Source of the DNA: Cladocopium goreaui
Lineage: Eukaryota; Sar; Dinophyceae; Suessiales; Symbiodiniaceae
DNA length: 64,000 nucleotides
Reading direction: 5' to 3'
NCBI GenBank assembly: GCA_947184155.2
Contig: CAMXCT020006649.1
Location: 311,792 to 375,791, forward strand
Shown: positions 45,061 through 56,043 of the stretch, one piece after another
Layout of the letters: each line of letters begins with the position of its first letter
Position numbering within the stretch: position 1 is the first letter of the stretch
The notes under the pieces: generated by a model
Seen by the model: only the letters and a program-made list of their open reading frames with translations
Databases searched by the model: none
What the model was told of the DNA's origin: nothing
Made by a program: the position numbers and the translations under genes

Positions 45061-45550
45061 TGAATTGTCCCTGGGCTAAGGGAAGTTCAAAGACCGCTAT
45101 TCTGTGGAAGATACCTAGCATCTGACGAATTAAAACTCAGGACTTATCAGGTCTTATCAGGACTTATGAACTCATAAATTTTGAACTCATCGACCCCAGT
45201 TCCTGGCTATCCCTAGGCTATCCCGTGGTCAGGTCTGGGTCAAAGGCAGCTTGGAATGTGAGAAAACGATCGATAACGCTGGAATACTGAAAACAATCAA
45301 GAGTTTGGACGATTTTTGGACCGCCTTATTTTGGGAGTCCCCGACTAACCACCATCTGACGTCATTACAACTCACCCAAATGATTCTTGGATATTGTTGG
45401 TTAGGTATACTACGGTATACCCCACTATAAACAGTACATCCCCATGAATATCCCCAGGAATAGCACATCAAATACCAACTTGATTGGTTTAACATGATTT
45501 TTGTTGGTCAGTTGAATCCCATTATGTTAAGTCCACTGAATCCACAGGAC

Positions 45551-45589
45551 CTCCACATCATCTTTGCACATCACGGTGAAGTAGCGCAG
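45551..45589 (-). CDS. SH3b-like repeat 1, N-terminal exon (13 codons)
   Basis: Acceptor AGGGCGGCAG|, donor GTGGAG|GTCCTG, phase 0/0, LRYFTVMCKDDVE. Spliced to 44,508 it gives CKDDVE-IRASPTY, matching CDSDVEIRAAPTY which is uninterrupted in repeat 3. Confidence 0.7.
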
Positions 45590-46114
45590 CTGCCGCCCTT
45601 GGAAAGCAAGGCCCAAACCTTGGAGTCAGATGACCCAACCCCAAAAAAGATATGGAAAAGTCATCTACCGCTCTTTCAGTGGGATTTTATTTTTAATACG
45701 GTTGGGTGGTTGATTTATAAGTTACTTCTTTCATATTCTTTCCCAATTTTTAAGTTCACTGCATGAAACGGCCTGTGCCTGTGCCTTTACTGTGCTAGAT
45801 TCTCAGATCATAAAATCCACCAAAAGCACAGGGAAAACATAAAAACTCCACCAAAATGGTGATAATGCTGATAGAAATCCAGCAAAATATGGTAAGCTGG
45901 TCAGAATTTGATGGGTTTCAAAATGCGTTCAAGCTCCCCATGTTTAACCTTAATGTGTTAACTGAGGCCGAGGCCCATTGCATCCACAGGGGTCGCCATG
46001 TGTCCTTCAGAAAAGGATGCAAAAGAACAAGTTCGAAATCCTCAAGAAATCCGGAACCTGATTGAGCGAACCAAATGATCCAAGAAGGTCTGCTTCAGCA
46101 TGCAGAAATCATTT

Positions 46115-46290
46115 CAACTAATCCTCCGGCAGCTGCCCCAGAAGCTCCTGGGTAGGCCGCAGGCTGCACCGCAGGCTGCACCGCAGGCTGCACCGCAGGC
46201 CAGGGCGCCACTTGATGTCCCACTTCTGGGGCTGGGAGGACCTGCCTGAGCGGTAGGAATGCCCTCTATTGAAAATCATCAGGTCATCTG
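46115..46290 (-). CDS. Possible Pro/Ala/Val-rich exon with 12-bp repeats
   Basis: A GCAGGCTGCACC unit repeated about three times. One minus-strand frame reads APWPAVQPAVQPAVQPAAYP, like a disordered linker, but other frames are open too. Confidence 0.35.
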
Positions 46291-46964
46291 GAACCTCTCC
46301 CCCCCCCAAAAAAAAATAATGAGTTCAATTCACATTGTTTGCCTGAAAATTAGAATGCCCCGACTTTAGGGCAATTTCAATAGAGTAAATGAGGGATTCG
46401 CGGTTCCCTATTTTCGGACAAACCCATCTTATCAACCCCAAAACCGTGCAACACAAAAAATGACTCAACATGACCAACAATCATTGCTGCCCGGCCAGAT
46501 TGGCACTTGCGCCACCGCGGGCGAGGGCACAGGCCTCATATCCCCCAAGGGATCGGCTCGTCAACAGAAAGGTAGGGGAATGTAGGGGATATCCCAAAAT
46601 GGTTATGTGTATTGGGAAAAATGATCAACCCTGGGTTTTTTGGGGTCCTATCTTCAGTCAAACTGAATTCTTTCCAGGGATTGGCATTTCATCAAGCACC
46701 AAAGTGTGCATTATGGTACTTAGTAAACCCCTGGGTAAGTAACTGAAAGGACCTAAAGTTCCTAAAGAAGTGATTTCATTTGGTACTGAAATGACACCAC
46801 CCCCAATTTCTTACAGCCAAGGGGGTTGTCCATCCGGTGTTGACAATACAACTACGACCAACAATAATGGGGTGGTATGGGCCACATGAGGGATCACCAA
46901 AACTGACCTCACCACTTGTGGAGATAGGGCCCAATTTGCACCACTGGAACTTACTGGACTTCTC

Positions 46965-47040
46965 TCCCTCTGTTCGCCGTTCTCTTTGCCACTAAGTCAC
47001 GGCCGGGCACCGAGTCCTCTCCAACGAAAGGTGGGTGTAG
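46965..47040 (-). CDS. Possible internal exon
   Basis: The minus-strand frame GEDSVPGRDLVAKRTANRGR EVQ starts near TTTCGTTGGAG| and ends at GTCCAG|TAAG-like sequence. A long 167-codon minus ORF extends upstream but reads through AT-rich intron-like sequence. Confidence 0.35.
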
Positions 47041-48236
47041 AGTTGCTGATGTTGGGCACATGATAAGCTTGATTTGTTGTAAAGATTCCTCAAATACAGT
47101 TTCTGTCTGGGGTGAGCAATGCACTTCAGAAAACCTCCCAGAGAGTCGTCTAAGAAACATTGGCGAGGAGCGCCAACGATCTTTTAATGTTTTATTGCGA
47201 GCAATTCTCGTACACGTCCTTGCACAGAAGCACGGCCAGAAGCGTCTTGCCTGTTCACAGACATGCTTCCACTGAGTGGCAGGAGCAAACAAGCAAGCAA
47301 ACTTTCTGGTGGTCCACTGTGTCAAAAAAATGTTCCTGGTTTCATCAAGAACTGCTTCCTTATGATTCATTAGAGTGCATGAACAGACTGTGTAAACTAT
47401 GAACCATCCCCAATTGGGGCTTGACATACTTTGGTATACTGCATATACCTCCATCTGGAATTAAAATTTTAAAATGACCCCCAGTTGTTGGTTGGTGAAT
47501 GGGATTGTTTCTTATTGGCTAAACACGACATGAAATCCATCCGCCTTAGCCAATTGAATCTGGTTGGATCTTTCTATACCACGCCTTGCATGCAACGCCG
47601 GCGACTCGTCAAAGGGGTCAGGCCTTAGCACTGAAACTTTCTCCATGTGAATTGATGGTAAATCCCCTCAAAAGCGCTTGGGAAACCCAATAACACATCA
47701 TAAATCTACCAGAATCTAACATTTGGGGATGGTTTATACGTTTATACCCATTTATGATGATTTTGGGCATGCGTCATGGTGATTGAGTTTACTAATTCTC
47801 TTTGGGCAAAGCCGAGAATGCGCTGGGAGCTGGACTTCTTTGAGCCCCCCTGGTGCGCAGCATGGATGCAGGGTCCCTTTGTTAAGTCTGAAAAAAAAAG
47901 CTCGATGTTTCTGGGAACCTCATCCAGGTAGGTTACCTGGATTTGTCCGAAAATGTGGTAATTGCCTCCAAGTGATGCTGAGTTGCCTCCTATCCCCCTT
48001 ACCCCCCTTGGCCTTCGCAGCTTGGTTCGCCAGCATGTGCCTGGTAGGAAAAGCCAAATTCTTCAGGTCTTTCTGGGGGAGCTCTGACCATATATGGTCA
48101 GGTTCCAATGTCAAAGGAAACTACCACACACCAAAGACTTCTATCTAACGAGAAAGGCTCTTTCTTTCTCTCAACACAGCCTAAACCCGCTATCATCCTG
48201 TCTACTGCTGGGTTGACTAGGGGTTCCCATATTGGA

Positions 48237-48319
48237 TTCTGACGATGCCTTTGAACTCATCAGCCTGAACCAACACCAAATCATCATTTCTGAGCCAAAT
48301 TCCCTTGCAGGTTGAATCC
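48237..48319 (-). CDS. Possible diverged SH3b-like exon
   Basis: Acceptor TTTCGAAAATCAG|G, frame RDSTCKGIWLRNDDLVLVQA then DEFKGIVRIQ. The hydrophobic spacing (IWLRxDDLVLVxA) resembles the PGxVxxV part of the downstream repeats, but conserved residues are few. Confidence 0.5.
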
Positions 48320-49329
48320 CTGATTTTCGAAATTCCCAATCGATTCACAGCCATCAAGGGGTCAAACAGCCAGTTCCGCGTGGATTTTCCTCGCCTCTTC
48401 AGCCAGTTCTGGTCAAACATGGTGCCAGATCCAAATGGGAAGCGATCTGTGACTGTTGATGGTGCCCTTCACTGATGAGTGTGTCACAAAATGCCTCCAG
48501 GCCTCCAATGAAAATTGCCATTTTCATGGGGGAACCTCCAATAAAGATGACCAGTTTCACAAGGAGGGAAAATGATGGTTAAGGTTAGTTTTGGGCTTTG
48601 CCATTGAATGCTTTTGGAAGACCGTTCTTTGGTGGTAGCTATGGTATCCCCCACAATGGGGCTGGGGGAGTTGAGCTTCCAAGGCATCCTCATCTAAATG
48701 AAGCAACAATGTGGTCATTTACAATGAAGAACAAGCACATAGAATCACATAGAGTGGGATCAGAACCTAGGTTGATGACTTCACACAAGCTCTAGCTGTG
48801 GCTCATGCTGAAGCCAAACAAATCTGCAGCAGTTGTACCCGCCATGCCTGTGGTCTCAAGCTTCTAGTTCAGCGGGGGGGTCCGGCTGTTCTTTCGCTCT
48901 CAACAGAACATTGCAGTTGCGCGCGATGTTTTCTGAGGGTGAAATATGCCATTCGCGTCCTGCACGAGATTCGCGCAGTCAAGCTTCGAGGGTTTGCTGC
49001 AGGTCGCAGCAAGTCCTCTGGAATCACGTGCTGTGAAGGTGTGAGACCGGGAGTGAAACTCAAATGTGGCCGAAAAAGGGTGCGCATCAACACAAATTCA
49101 TGATGCCTGACCTCTGGCATAAACTGCAAAAATGAGGCAAAGGTGTCAAGATCTGCATCCCTTCACGTAGAAACATCTCTAGCATATCGGCCAGGAATCT
49201 GCCCTAGAGCCGTCGCTCGCGCACTCTCGGCAGTGGACGCATCCTGTCAGATGCGATTGACATCATCAAATCATCTTGATCATTGGTAAATTGAGCCATG
49301 AGTATGAGGTATAAAATGGTTCATCTTCG

Positions 49330-49520
49330 GGTAACACTTGATCAATAACCATTGGGAAATGTTTTGCCCGTTGGTAAATGGGTATCCACCTTACTGAAAA
49401 CTGATGAGTCAAAGGCACTGGGATCCCGCGCCAATTCAACCTTCCAGCGATGACGTCGTCAACAGTATCTAGCCTTGAGCCGTTGAAAAAGGAAACAGCC
49501 AGAAGGCCTTGAGAAAAGAA
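49330..49520 (-). CDS. Possible internal exon
   Basis: Frame ELFFSQGLLAVSFFNGSRLD then TVDDVIAGRLNWRGIPVPLT. Protein-like composition; splice sites not resolved. Confidence 0.4.
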
Positions 49521-49784
49521 GAGCTCAACTGGCAAGAATTAATAAATGAACTCTATAAATATATATATATAATTGAACATACATTTATCTGTGAGAAAAA
49601 GAAAAAAAAGTTTTTCTGTGAATTCATCATCATTTATCCGATAAATCTCTGTTTTTCATCCATATCTTGGTTTTTGTAGATACCCTGAGCTTCCCCACAG
49701 GAGACGATCCAACACTTCGCCCGCCGAATCTTGGAAGGCATCCAGGTCAACCTGCAACGCTGCACTGGAACATACAAAAAGCCA

Positions 49785-49842
49785 TGGAAATCCATAGGAA
49801 ATCCATAGGAAATCCATAGGAAATCCATAGGAAATCCATCGG
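49785..49842 (+). repeat. 11-bp tandem repeat (GGAAATCCATA)n
   Basis: About five units of GGAAATCCATA. The minus strand reads as a repeated MDFLWISYGFP-type ORF that is a by-product of the repeat. Confidence 0.85.
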
Positions 49843-50814
49843 TTTTAGGGGGAAATGATCTGCTTTCATTTTAGTTGGCTGGAGCGCAACGCTGAAACTT
49901 GGAAAACCTTTGAACCCTATTTGCTTGCTTGTTGTTGAAATTTGAAGCATTTTGGAATTGAGACATGACCATTTTGAGATTTGATCCACTGCGATTCACC
50001 TAATCCAGCCATCTTAGCCGGTGTTGGCTTGCAAGTTTACAGGATACAACCCGTCAAAGCGCAGCTCTCTCTCTCTCTCTCTTCAAACAGCATTCCGCAG
50101 AAGGAGTTTGGGGGTTGGATAATGAGAAACGGTGCTTCTGCGAATCCGATCATTCCTACTTGGGACCTGTGGTAAGTCACTCCTGCCTGCTTGTAAAAAG
50201 TCACCCTGATGGGCACATGTGATTAGTCAAGTTAATTCCCAGTCACCCCATCTGTTCAAAAGGTAATAGATAGACTCAAACATCTTCAGACCCTAAAAGC
50301 CGCATTGGACTCATCTGAAACAAAATTAGTCAATTGCGATGATCCAAATGATCCAACCATTTCGTCTATAAACCCACCAGAAGCCAAGCGAATGGTCTGG
50401 TTACCCCCTTCCAACACCAGCCACCAGCCTCGCCATACATCTCCAAGCCTTCCTCCCACGACCTGGCTCCAAGGTTTCTTCAGTATTTCAAGGTGTTGAT
50501 AACAAATGATTGGGGAACTGATAGGGGACGATAGAGGATGCTGCTACGGGATGATAGGGGATGATTTTTTGCCCAAATCGTGGCGGCCTGATGGGCTGTG
50601 TTTCTGGCGTCAGCAGCGTCTCACTCGCGTCAAGTGAAAGTGTCTCCGCCACGTTGCGCCTTGAATCGACAGAAGAGTCGGACCCGCAGAGAAATGAACT
50701 TCTAGAAATGGCTAGTCAACATTGACCCATCAAATGGTACGAGCAACATGTTGCTGCACCCGCATTGACTAGAAAAGTGTATGTATATTATATATATATA
50801 CATATATATATATA

Positions 50815-51000
50815 TACCCAACTTGAACAGCCGAGAGCCAGACCCACTTGGAGATCTTGGAGAAGAAGAACAAGGTGCACTTTGCCCTCCAAGACAAGAT
50901 CGGCGTGCGAAACTTGAAGCACTGCCATTTCAGCTTAGCTCCGTGGACACGATAGCTGCTATTCTCCGTGGGGGGTTTGCAGTAGAGGCCATTTATGAGG
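50815..51000 (+). other. Open stretch, strand undecided
   Basis: The plus strand reads KLEALPFQLSSVDTIAAILR after a GAACAG| site. The minus strand is also open (KPPTENSSYRVHGAKLKWQC). Either could be an exon. Confidence 0.3.
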
Positions 51001-51339
51001 TTTCAATAACACAAACACAACCCAAATGAACCCGCACGGATCATGTTTCTGCCTTCATTCCCAGTCAGAATCTATGGTTATAGCAGAATGATCATTGATT
51101 TTTCATGGGATCATGAAAATATATTAAAATCATTATATAATTCCATGATTATCCCATGATTATCCCATTATAACTGTATTTCCAGCCGCTGGGCGCCGTG
51201 GCCTGTTTTCACCGACTTCCTGGGAGCCGACACTGGCGCCAGCGGTGCCTTGAAGTCCATCAGAAGATCCGACCTCAGATGGGCCAAAGAGTGGGTATAT
51301 TTATACTGAGATTTTGTGTTGTTATTGATATTGCTATTA

Positions 51340-51344
51340 TTATC

Positions 51345-51376
<32 letters not shown>

Positions 51377-51450
51377 TAGTAGTAGTAGTAGTAGGAGTAG
51401 TAGCAGTAGTAGTAGCAGCAGCAGTAGTAGTAGTAGTATGTAGTAGTATT
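51340..51450 (+). repeat. (AGT)n trinucleotide repeat
   Basis: About 36 AGT/AGC triplets with a few interruptions. Poly-Ser and poly-Thr readings are by-products. Confidence 0.9.
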
Positions 51451-51684
51451 ATGTAGTCGTTGTCATAGTTGTAGTCGTAGCCATTATTCTTAGCATTATG
51501 ACATGTTTGTACACATATCAAAAATATGTCACGTCCACATGAATACATATGTATCTGTAACATACATACAGTTACATATATATATATACACCATTACACA
51601 TCATTATCTACAATATAATATATAGATATACAAACATCCATGAATTATTATGTATATTAAGTCGATGCCATAAATTCTCTGCTG

Positions 51685-51814
51685 GAATCAGTACATCAGG
51701 CACCACCACTCCCTGGCCCCTGAGGGCCTGAGGGCCCAACCATGGCAGGGCACTGCCGGTAGGAACCTCGAAGTTCACATCCTCGTCACTCTCCGGCTCG
51801 AGTGGAGGAACCGA
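51685..51814 (-). CDS. Acidic internal exon
   Basis: Very strong acceptor (CTTTTTTTGTCATCTTGCAG|G). Frame SVPPLEPESDEDVNFEVPTG then SALPWLGPQALRGQGVVVPD, with a GATGTACTG donor nearby. Possibly near the start of a second gene, since the previous block may end at 52,065. 3' end approximate. Confidence 0.6.
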
Positions 51815-51885
51815 CCTGCAAGATGACAAAAAAAGGAAGATATCAAATGGGAAATCATCAATGGAGGTTTATATATATATATAGC

Positions 51886-51941
51886 TGGGAAAATCACTGA
51901 ACTAGAAATCAGGGATTTTCCAGCCATGTTTGCTTGCCAGA
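51886..51941. mobile_element. Family B element fragment
   Basis: GATTTTCCAGCCATGTTTGC followed by TTGCCAGAG matches the family B terminus. It sits about 70 bp upstream (minus-strand sense) of the 51.8-kb exon. Confidence 0.45.
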
Positions 51942-52062
51942 GCGCAAAAATATCCTTAAAATCCGATCTGCCTTTAAGAAATAGGCAAAGAAAACAACTG
52001 TTGATGAGATAAAACGTCAAAACAGCTACAGTACACAGGAATGACGACTTTTGGCAGTTTTA

Positions 52063-52112
52063 ATCTTCGGCAGTCATCACAGAGGTCCCAGACTCTTCTG
52101 CTGGAGGCTCCT
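52063..52112 (-). CDS. Possible last exon of the 56-52 kb gene
   Basis: Acceptor TCTGTTGACAG|G, then EPPAEESGTSVMTAED and a TAA stop. An acidic tail is typical of a real C-terminus. Phase with the previous exon (near 52,500) holds only if a GA donor is used there, so the join is tentative. Confidence 0.5.
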
Positions 52113-52497
52113 GTCAACAGAATCCAAACATTTGCGTGACTAGCCGTGGCAGGTTACATGTGACAGATTCGAAGCGAGAGGGGTGAAGTTAAATGGAAGA
52201 CTGAAGAAAATACCTACTACTCCCATGCCCTTAATAAACAAAACCCAGAAACCATGGCTTAGTATGGGATTTACCCCTTAAACCAAGACCATAGAATCCA
52301 TAGAATTAATGGTGGTGTTTGATACTTTGGGGATGGGATTATTCTGTCAAAATCCATTGATGATGATTCAATCCCTCAAAATATCTATAGTATTGTTGGT
52401 TATATCTCTCTTGATGTCCCCTTCTGAAAAATCCCATGAAAAAAAAACATGAAAAAACTCATGAAATCCCACTCAAACAAGCGTTATCATATCCACC

Positions 52498-52542
52498 CTC
52501 CTCCAAAGTTCGTGGCTGCAGCTCGGGCTCTGGAGCGGCCTA
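52498..52542 (-). CDS. Short Pro/Glu-rich exon
   Basis: Acceptor GCATCTTTTAG|G, frame AAPEPELQPRTLEE, donor GGAGG|GTGGAT. It joins in phase 0 to 52,751-52,828. Confidence 0.6.
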
Positions 52543-52750
52543 AAAGATGCACAGTCAATGGGGTGTCAATCCACCTTTACCACCATGAAAAAGTTGTTGT
52601 TTTTATCGATTCAAAAGGGATTGAAAAGAGATTGAAGTGGATTCAAATCAACATAAATCAACTCAAAGTGACCAACATGTTTTAATAAAAGCGAAAAGAT
52701 GGATTGAAATGGGAGAGCCAACCCACCGGAAAGAAAACGAACGTCCCCAC

Positions 52751-52828
52751 CTGGTGATCTGGAGGCGGCAGCTCAGGCGGATCACTATTTTCAAACTGCT
52801 GGAAGAAGGGCACGTCCTGGAAGATGTG
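52751..52828 (-). CDS. 26-codon exon
   Basis: Acceptor TTGTCCTTTCAG|, donor CACCAG|GTGGGG, 26 codons, phase 0/0: HIFQDVPFFQQFENSDPPEL then PPPDHQ. Confidence 0.75.
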
Positions 52829-52929
52829 CTGAAAGGACAAATTCTCAATGTGATGATCTGTGATGATGGTGATGGCCATTGAAAATGGATACGAAAATGG
52901 CATCCGGACAATGGCTCTATCGGATATGC

Positions 52930-53040
52930 TCGAGGAAAATCCCCCAAGAGGGATTTCGCCAGGGTCCCAGGGGTCCCAGGGGTTCCCGGGGATTCCAGGC
53001 CTGGGACAACATTTTGTCCAAAATGTTTCCGAACTCTTCT
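52930..53040 (-). CDS. Internal exon with GPLGP repeat
   Basis: Acceptor CATGTCCCAG|G, frame VLREEEFGNILDKMLSQAWN then PREPLGPLGPWRNP. The 9-bp repeat GGGACCCCT underlies the PLG repeat. Donor not resolved. Confidence 0.65.
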
Positions 53041-53202
53041 TCTCTCAGGACCTGGGACATGGATTCACCGGATTCCAAGGACTGAAGGGATGATGAAGAT
53101 CTGATTCAAGATCCCAAAATTGATGTGAGTCATGGTTGATTCTTACCACCCATTGATGTAATTTATGGTTGATGATTGGGTTTACCAGATTAAACCAATG
53201 TC

Positions 53203-53322
53203 AGAATTCCTGGAAAACAGCAAACGCAGCGCTGCAGCGACACATGATGCAGCCTCCCGCATCAAATGCTCCAACACGCTTCCAGCAAGCTTGAAGTTGT
53301 TGGTCTCTTCCTCTGGCTGACC
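53203..53322 (-). CDS. Helical internal exon
   Basis: Acceptor ACACTCCCAG|G, frame QPEEETNNFKLAGSVLEHLM then REAASCVAAALRLLFSRNSD. Strong amphipathic helix. Donor near 53,203 (GACATTG|GTTTAA). Confidence 0.65.
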
Positions 53323-53960
53323 TGGGAGTGTTCCACAGTGGAGAAATCAGTGCTGGGACTTAAAGTTGGTTCTGCTCTTATCTCTTTCAACAAAAGAAGA
53401 AAAAACTACTGGAGCCAGTGAAGGTCTTCAACTTCTCTTGCAGTCCTTGTATTAGCCATTCTTCTCAGAAAGCACATCGAAACATTATCTTCTAACATGC
53501 AAACAGGGTAGCATCTCGTCTTAAGCAATGATTGATTAAAGAGTTATTTGGGTCGTTGTTCTGGTATCGCCACATGCGCGGCATTCAACAGAGAAGCATC
53601 ACCACAACAAAAAAGATTAGATGCCCACATCTAAATAGATTTTGAGTAGTATTATATATACAGTATATATACACATGGACACATTCATCACATACATCGC
53701 AAGTCTTTGCAGTTTTGGAGATTGCCGCAATCCACATGGCTGTGGGCCCCTTTGGTAAGTCCTCGCTATGGATCATGGGAACCCATCATGGAAAAATGTG
53801 AAGGTTTCCCAAAATGGGGGGTACCCCCAATTTTTATCATCCATGATAGGAATTTCCATGAAAAACCTTCCAGCTATTGGGGTACCCCAGTGACTTAGGA
53901 AACCCCCAGTGATGTTTCCCATGATTTTCCCATCAAAATTGCTTTCCGAATGGATCCAAC

Positions 53961-54013
53961 CTGGCGGTTCCATGACCATCTCCTCCTCTTCGGGCGCCGG
54001 CGACCTAAGCCAA
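53961..54013 (-). CDS. Short acidic exon
   Basis: Acceptor CTTGGCTTAG|G, donor CCGCCAG|GTTGGA. One frame reads SPAPEEEEMVMEPP; a second gives an Arg-rich peptide. Follows a family B element. Confidence 0.45.
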
Positions 54014-54024
54014 GCTGATCTTCC

Positions 54025-54144
54025 CGGTCATCAAACGTGGCAATGGAAAAATCCCAAAAAAAAGGGAGGTTTTTGTGGGAAAATCGATGAAAATCGTCTA
54101 TAAAGGGATGATTTTCCATTGCCATGCTTGATTACCAGAGGGTA
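54025..54144. mobile_element. Family B foldback element
   Basis: The arms are ATCAAACGTGGCAATGGAAA and GGATGATTTTCCATTGCCAT, and the right terminus is GATTACCAGAGGG-TA. It shares that outer end with family A and has the inner arms seen at 7.0 kb. Confidence 0.75.
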
Positions 54145-54219
54145 AGTTGATCTAAACTGATCTAAGCTACTATCGATCCATCAAAGTGATTTGGAGATCG
54201 CACAAAGAAGTCCTTTTGG

Positions 54220-54356
54220 GAAGCGTCGCTATGCGTAGCTGGCTGGACATTTCTAGAGCTATCTGCTGCTGAGATGCAGAGTGGATGACTGGCGCTGATA
54301 GTCTTTTGATCCTGGTGGCTCCTGCACAAATTGCGCTCGTAACGTGCTGTTACCCT
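54220..54356 (-). CDS. Exon starting inside a family A terminus
   Basis: The acceptor is TTACCAG|AGGG, the end of the family A element. With one base carried from 54,470 it reads EGNSTLRAQFVQEPPGSKDY then QRQSSTLHLSS. A second open frame exists (SASHPLCISAADSSRNVQPA), so the donor is uncertain. Confidence 0.55.
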
Positions 54357-54467
54357 CTGGTAATGACTAACAGTTTGCGAACTTGAAAATGGCCCAGTCG
54401 AAATAGTTGATTTACCCATTAAAAATGGTGATTTTTCCATAGTTATGTAAACGTTTACCAGAGGGCA
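54351..54467. mobile_element. Family A MITE forming a whole intron
   Basis: 117 bp, TA-CCCTCTGGTAATGA ... CGTTTACCAGAGGG-CA. Predicted minus-strand intron 54,357-54,469 (113 nt): donor GG|GTTGCCCTCTGG at one edge, acceptor TTACCAG| at the other. Confidence 0.85.
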
Positions 54468-54469
54468 AC

Positions 54470-54545
54470 CCAAAACTCCAGCCACCATCCCCCGTGACCC
54501 AAGCCCAACGGATTGCAGGAGATCAGTCCTCCACTCCAAGGTTCA
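54470..54545 (-). CDS. Exon before the family A intron
   Basis: Frame EWRTDLLQSVGLGSRGMVAG VL ending in phase 1 at G|GTTGCC. The acceptor lies near 54,545. It reads on in frame across the splice. Confidence 0.55.
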
Positions 54546-54774
54546 GCCCAGCGGGATTGGTGGCATCCTGGGCACTCGATTCATATGGATTTTGGGTGGA
54601 TGTTTGGCAAGAAACCTATTTACCCATTGTTACAATAGATGTGGGTCATTAAATGTCCCCATTGAACATCACCCAACCATTAGGTATATGGTCTATAATG
54701 GCTACTATAAGGTGATGTCCAATATTCCCAAAATGGGACAGTTACCAACCCCTGATAGATGGGAAACACACAGA

Positions 54775-54885
54775 AGAGTTCAGGCGACCGCTGAAACCCC
54801 GCTCCTTGGCTTCCTCCTTGGTGAGTTGCTGCGCCAGAAGGTTGCGCGCACAGCTCTCAACGACAAAGTCCTGGCAATGGGATAC
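54775..54885 (-). CDS. Helical internal exon
   Basis: Frame CQDFVVESCARNLLAQQLTK then EEAKERGFSGRL. Clear amphipathic helix and charge pattern; the other two frames are poorer. Splice sites approximate. Confidence 0.6.
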
Positions 54886-55154
54886 CATGGGATTTGACGT
54901 TCTATCTCTGTCCGAAGCTGCAACTTAGCTACAAGTGGCCAAGCACAGCAGCCCACCCCACCTTTCTCTCTTCTGGTTTCACCATCCAATCAGCCACCAC
55001 CGCCTGTCAGGGACAATTTTCTCAACATTTGGCACTCAAATTGACCTCCCCAAAAGTGCCAAAAATCACTCCTTTGTCCCGATCTTTTGCTGCAAAAGAT
55101 AGGGACGCAAATCCATCTCAGCCACTCACCCTGAAGGGCCTGAAGGGTCCCATA

Positions 55155-55268
55155 TTCTAAGCAGCTCCAAACCCCTCCACTGAGTCTGGCACGCGCAGGC
55201 GCACGTAGAGTGGGTAGGAGGTGGGAGAGCTGGGCACTTGCGGACCCCGAGACGACTCATCCATACTG
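55155..55268 (-). CDS. Internal exon
   Basis: Acceptor GGTGCTGAG|G, frame SSSMDESSRGPQVPSSPTSY then PLYVRLRVPDSVEG. A second frame is open, and phase with the exon upstream is not settled. Confidence 0.5.
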
Positions 55269-55423
55269 CTGGAACCTCAGCACCATCCCAGCTGTTTCTC
55301 CAAAAATGAGATTTCAAAACTGACTGGTTCATAAGATTTTGAGAGGAACTAAAGAACTGTTGAACACACCAGGCTATTTCCAAGATGTTCTAACCATTAC
55401 CAGTTTCCAACCAGGGACACCAT

Positions 55424-55527
55424 CGCTGCCTTGGTGTCAACCCGGCTCCACACCAAGGGACTCTGCATCCCCGGAAGTTCTTCCTTACTCTGCAAGGCCA
55501 AGCCCATGGTGGAGGTCTGCATGGCCT
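55424..55527 (-). CDS. Internal exon
   Basis: Acceptor TAGCAATGAG|G, donor GCGATG|GTGTCC. It reads AMQTSTMGLALQSKEELPGM then QSPLVWSRVDTKAAM, starting in phase 0. Confidence 0.65.
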
Positions 55528-56043
55528 CATTGCTAAACCCTCCAGTCATGGGAATCTTAATAGTGGGAATAGCAACCAACCAAAAAGGGGATCATATGGG
55601 GATATTCATTCGTTTACCCAACCTGTCATTCCACGAAAATCACGAAATACTGCCTGGCTAAGAACGGATTTCCCAGCTCATGGATTGTGATCATCCCCCA
55701 ATATATTGGATAGTATAACCAATGTAATCAATCAGGAGGGGTTTGAACATTGCTCAGATGTTGGTTCCATTTCGGCAGTCTCTGAAAATATAAGTTTTAA
55801 CTGGTTTCATACTTCAAAACTCCATTGTTGATCATCATGTTCCTCCTTGAAACAGTTAATATGACCCCGTAGAACTGCCAACCACCAGTTTAAGGGATTG
55901 CTTGGAGGATCTGTGATTAGGTCATTGGATCTGGATTTCAGGATCTTTCGGTTTTTTTCAGAGAAATTTCACCCTATGTAGACATCTTAAACAGATTTCA
56001 ACCAGCATTTCGGATGCGAAACCGGCTGCAACTGTAACGGAAC

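Noticed and set aside
46951-47454. 167-codon minus ORF as a single-exon gene
   Set aside because: Most of it has AT-rich, Cys/Trp-scattered composition like intron sequence, and plus-strand frames are equally open. Only the first-described short segment looks coding.
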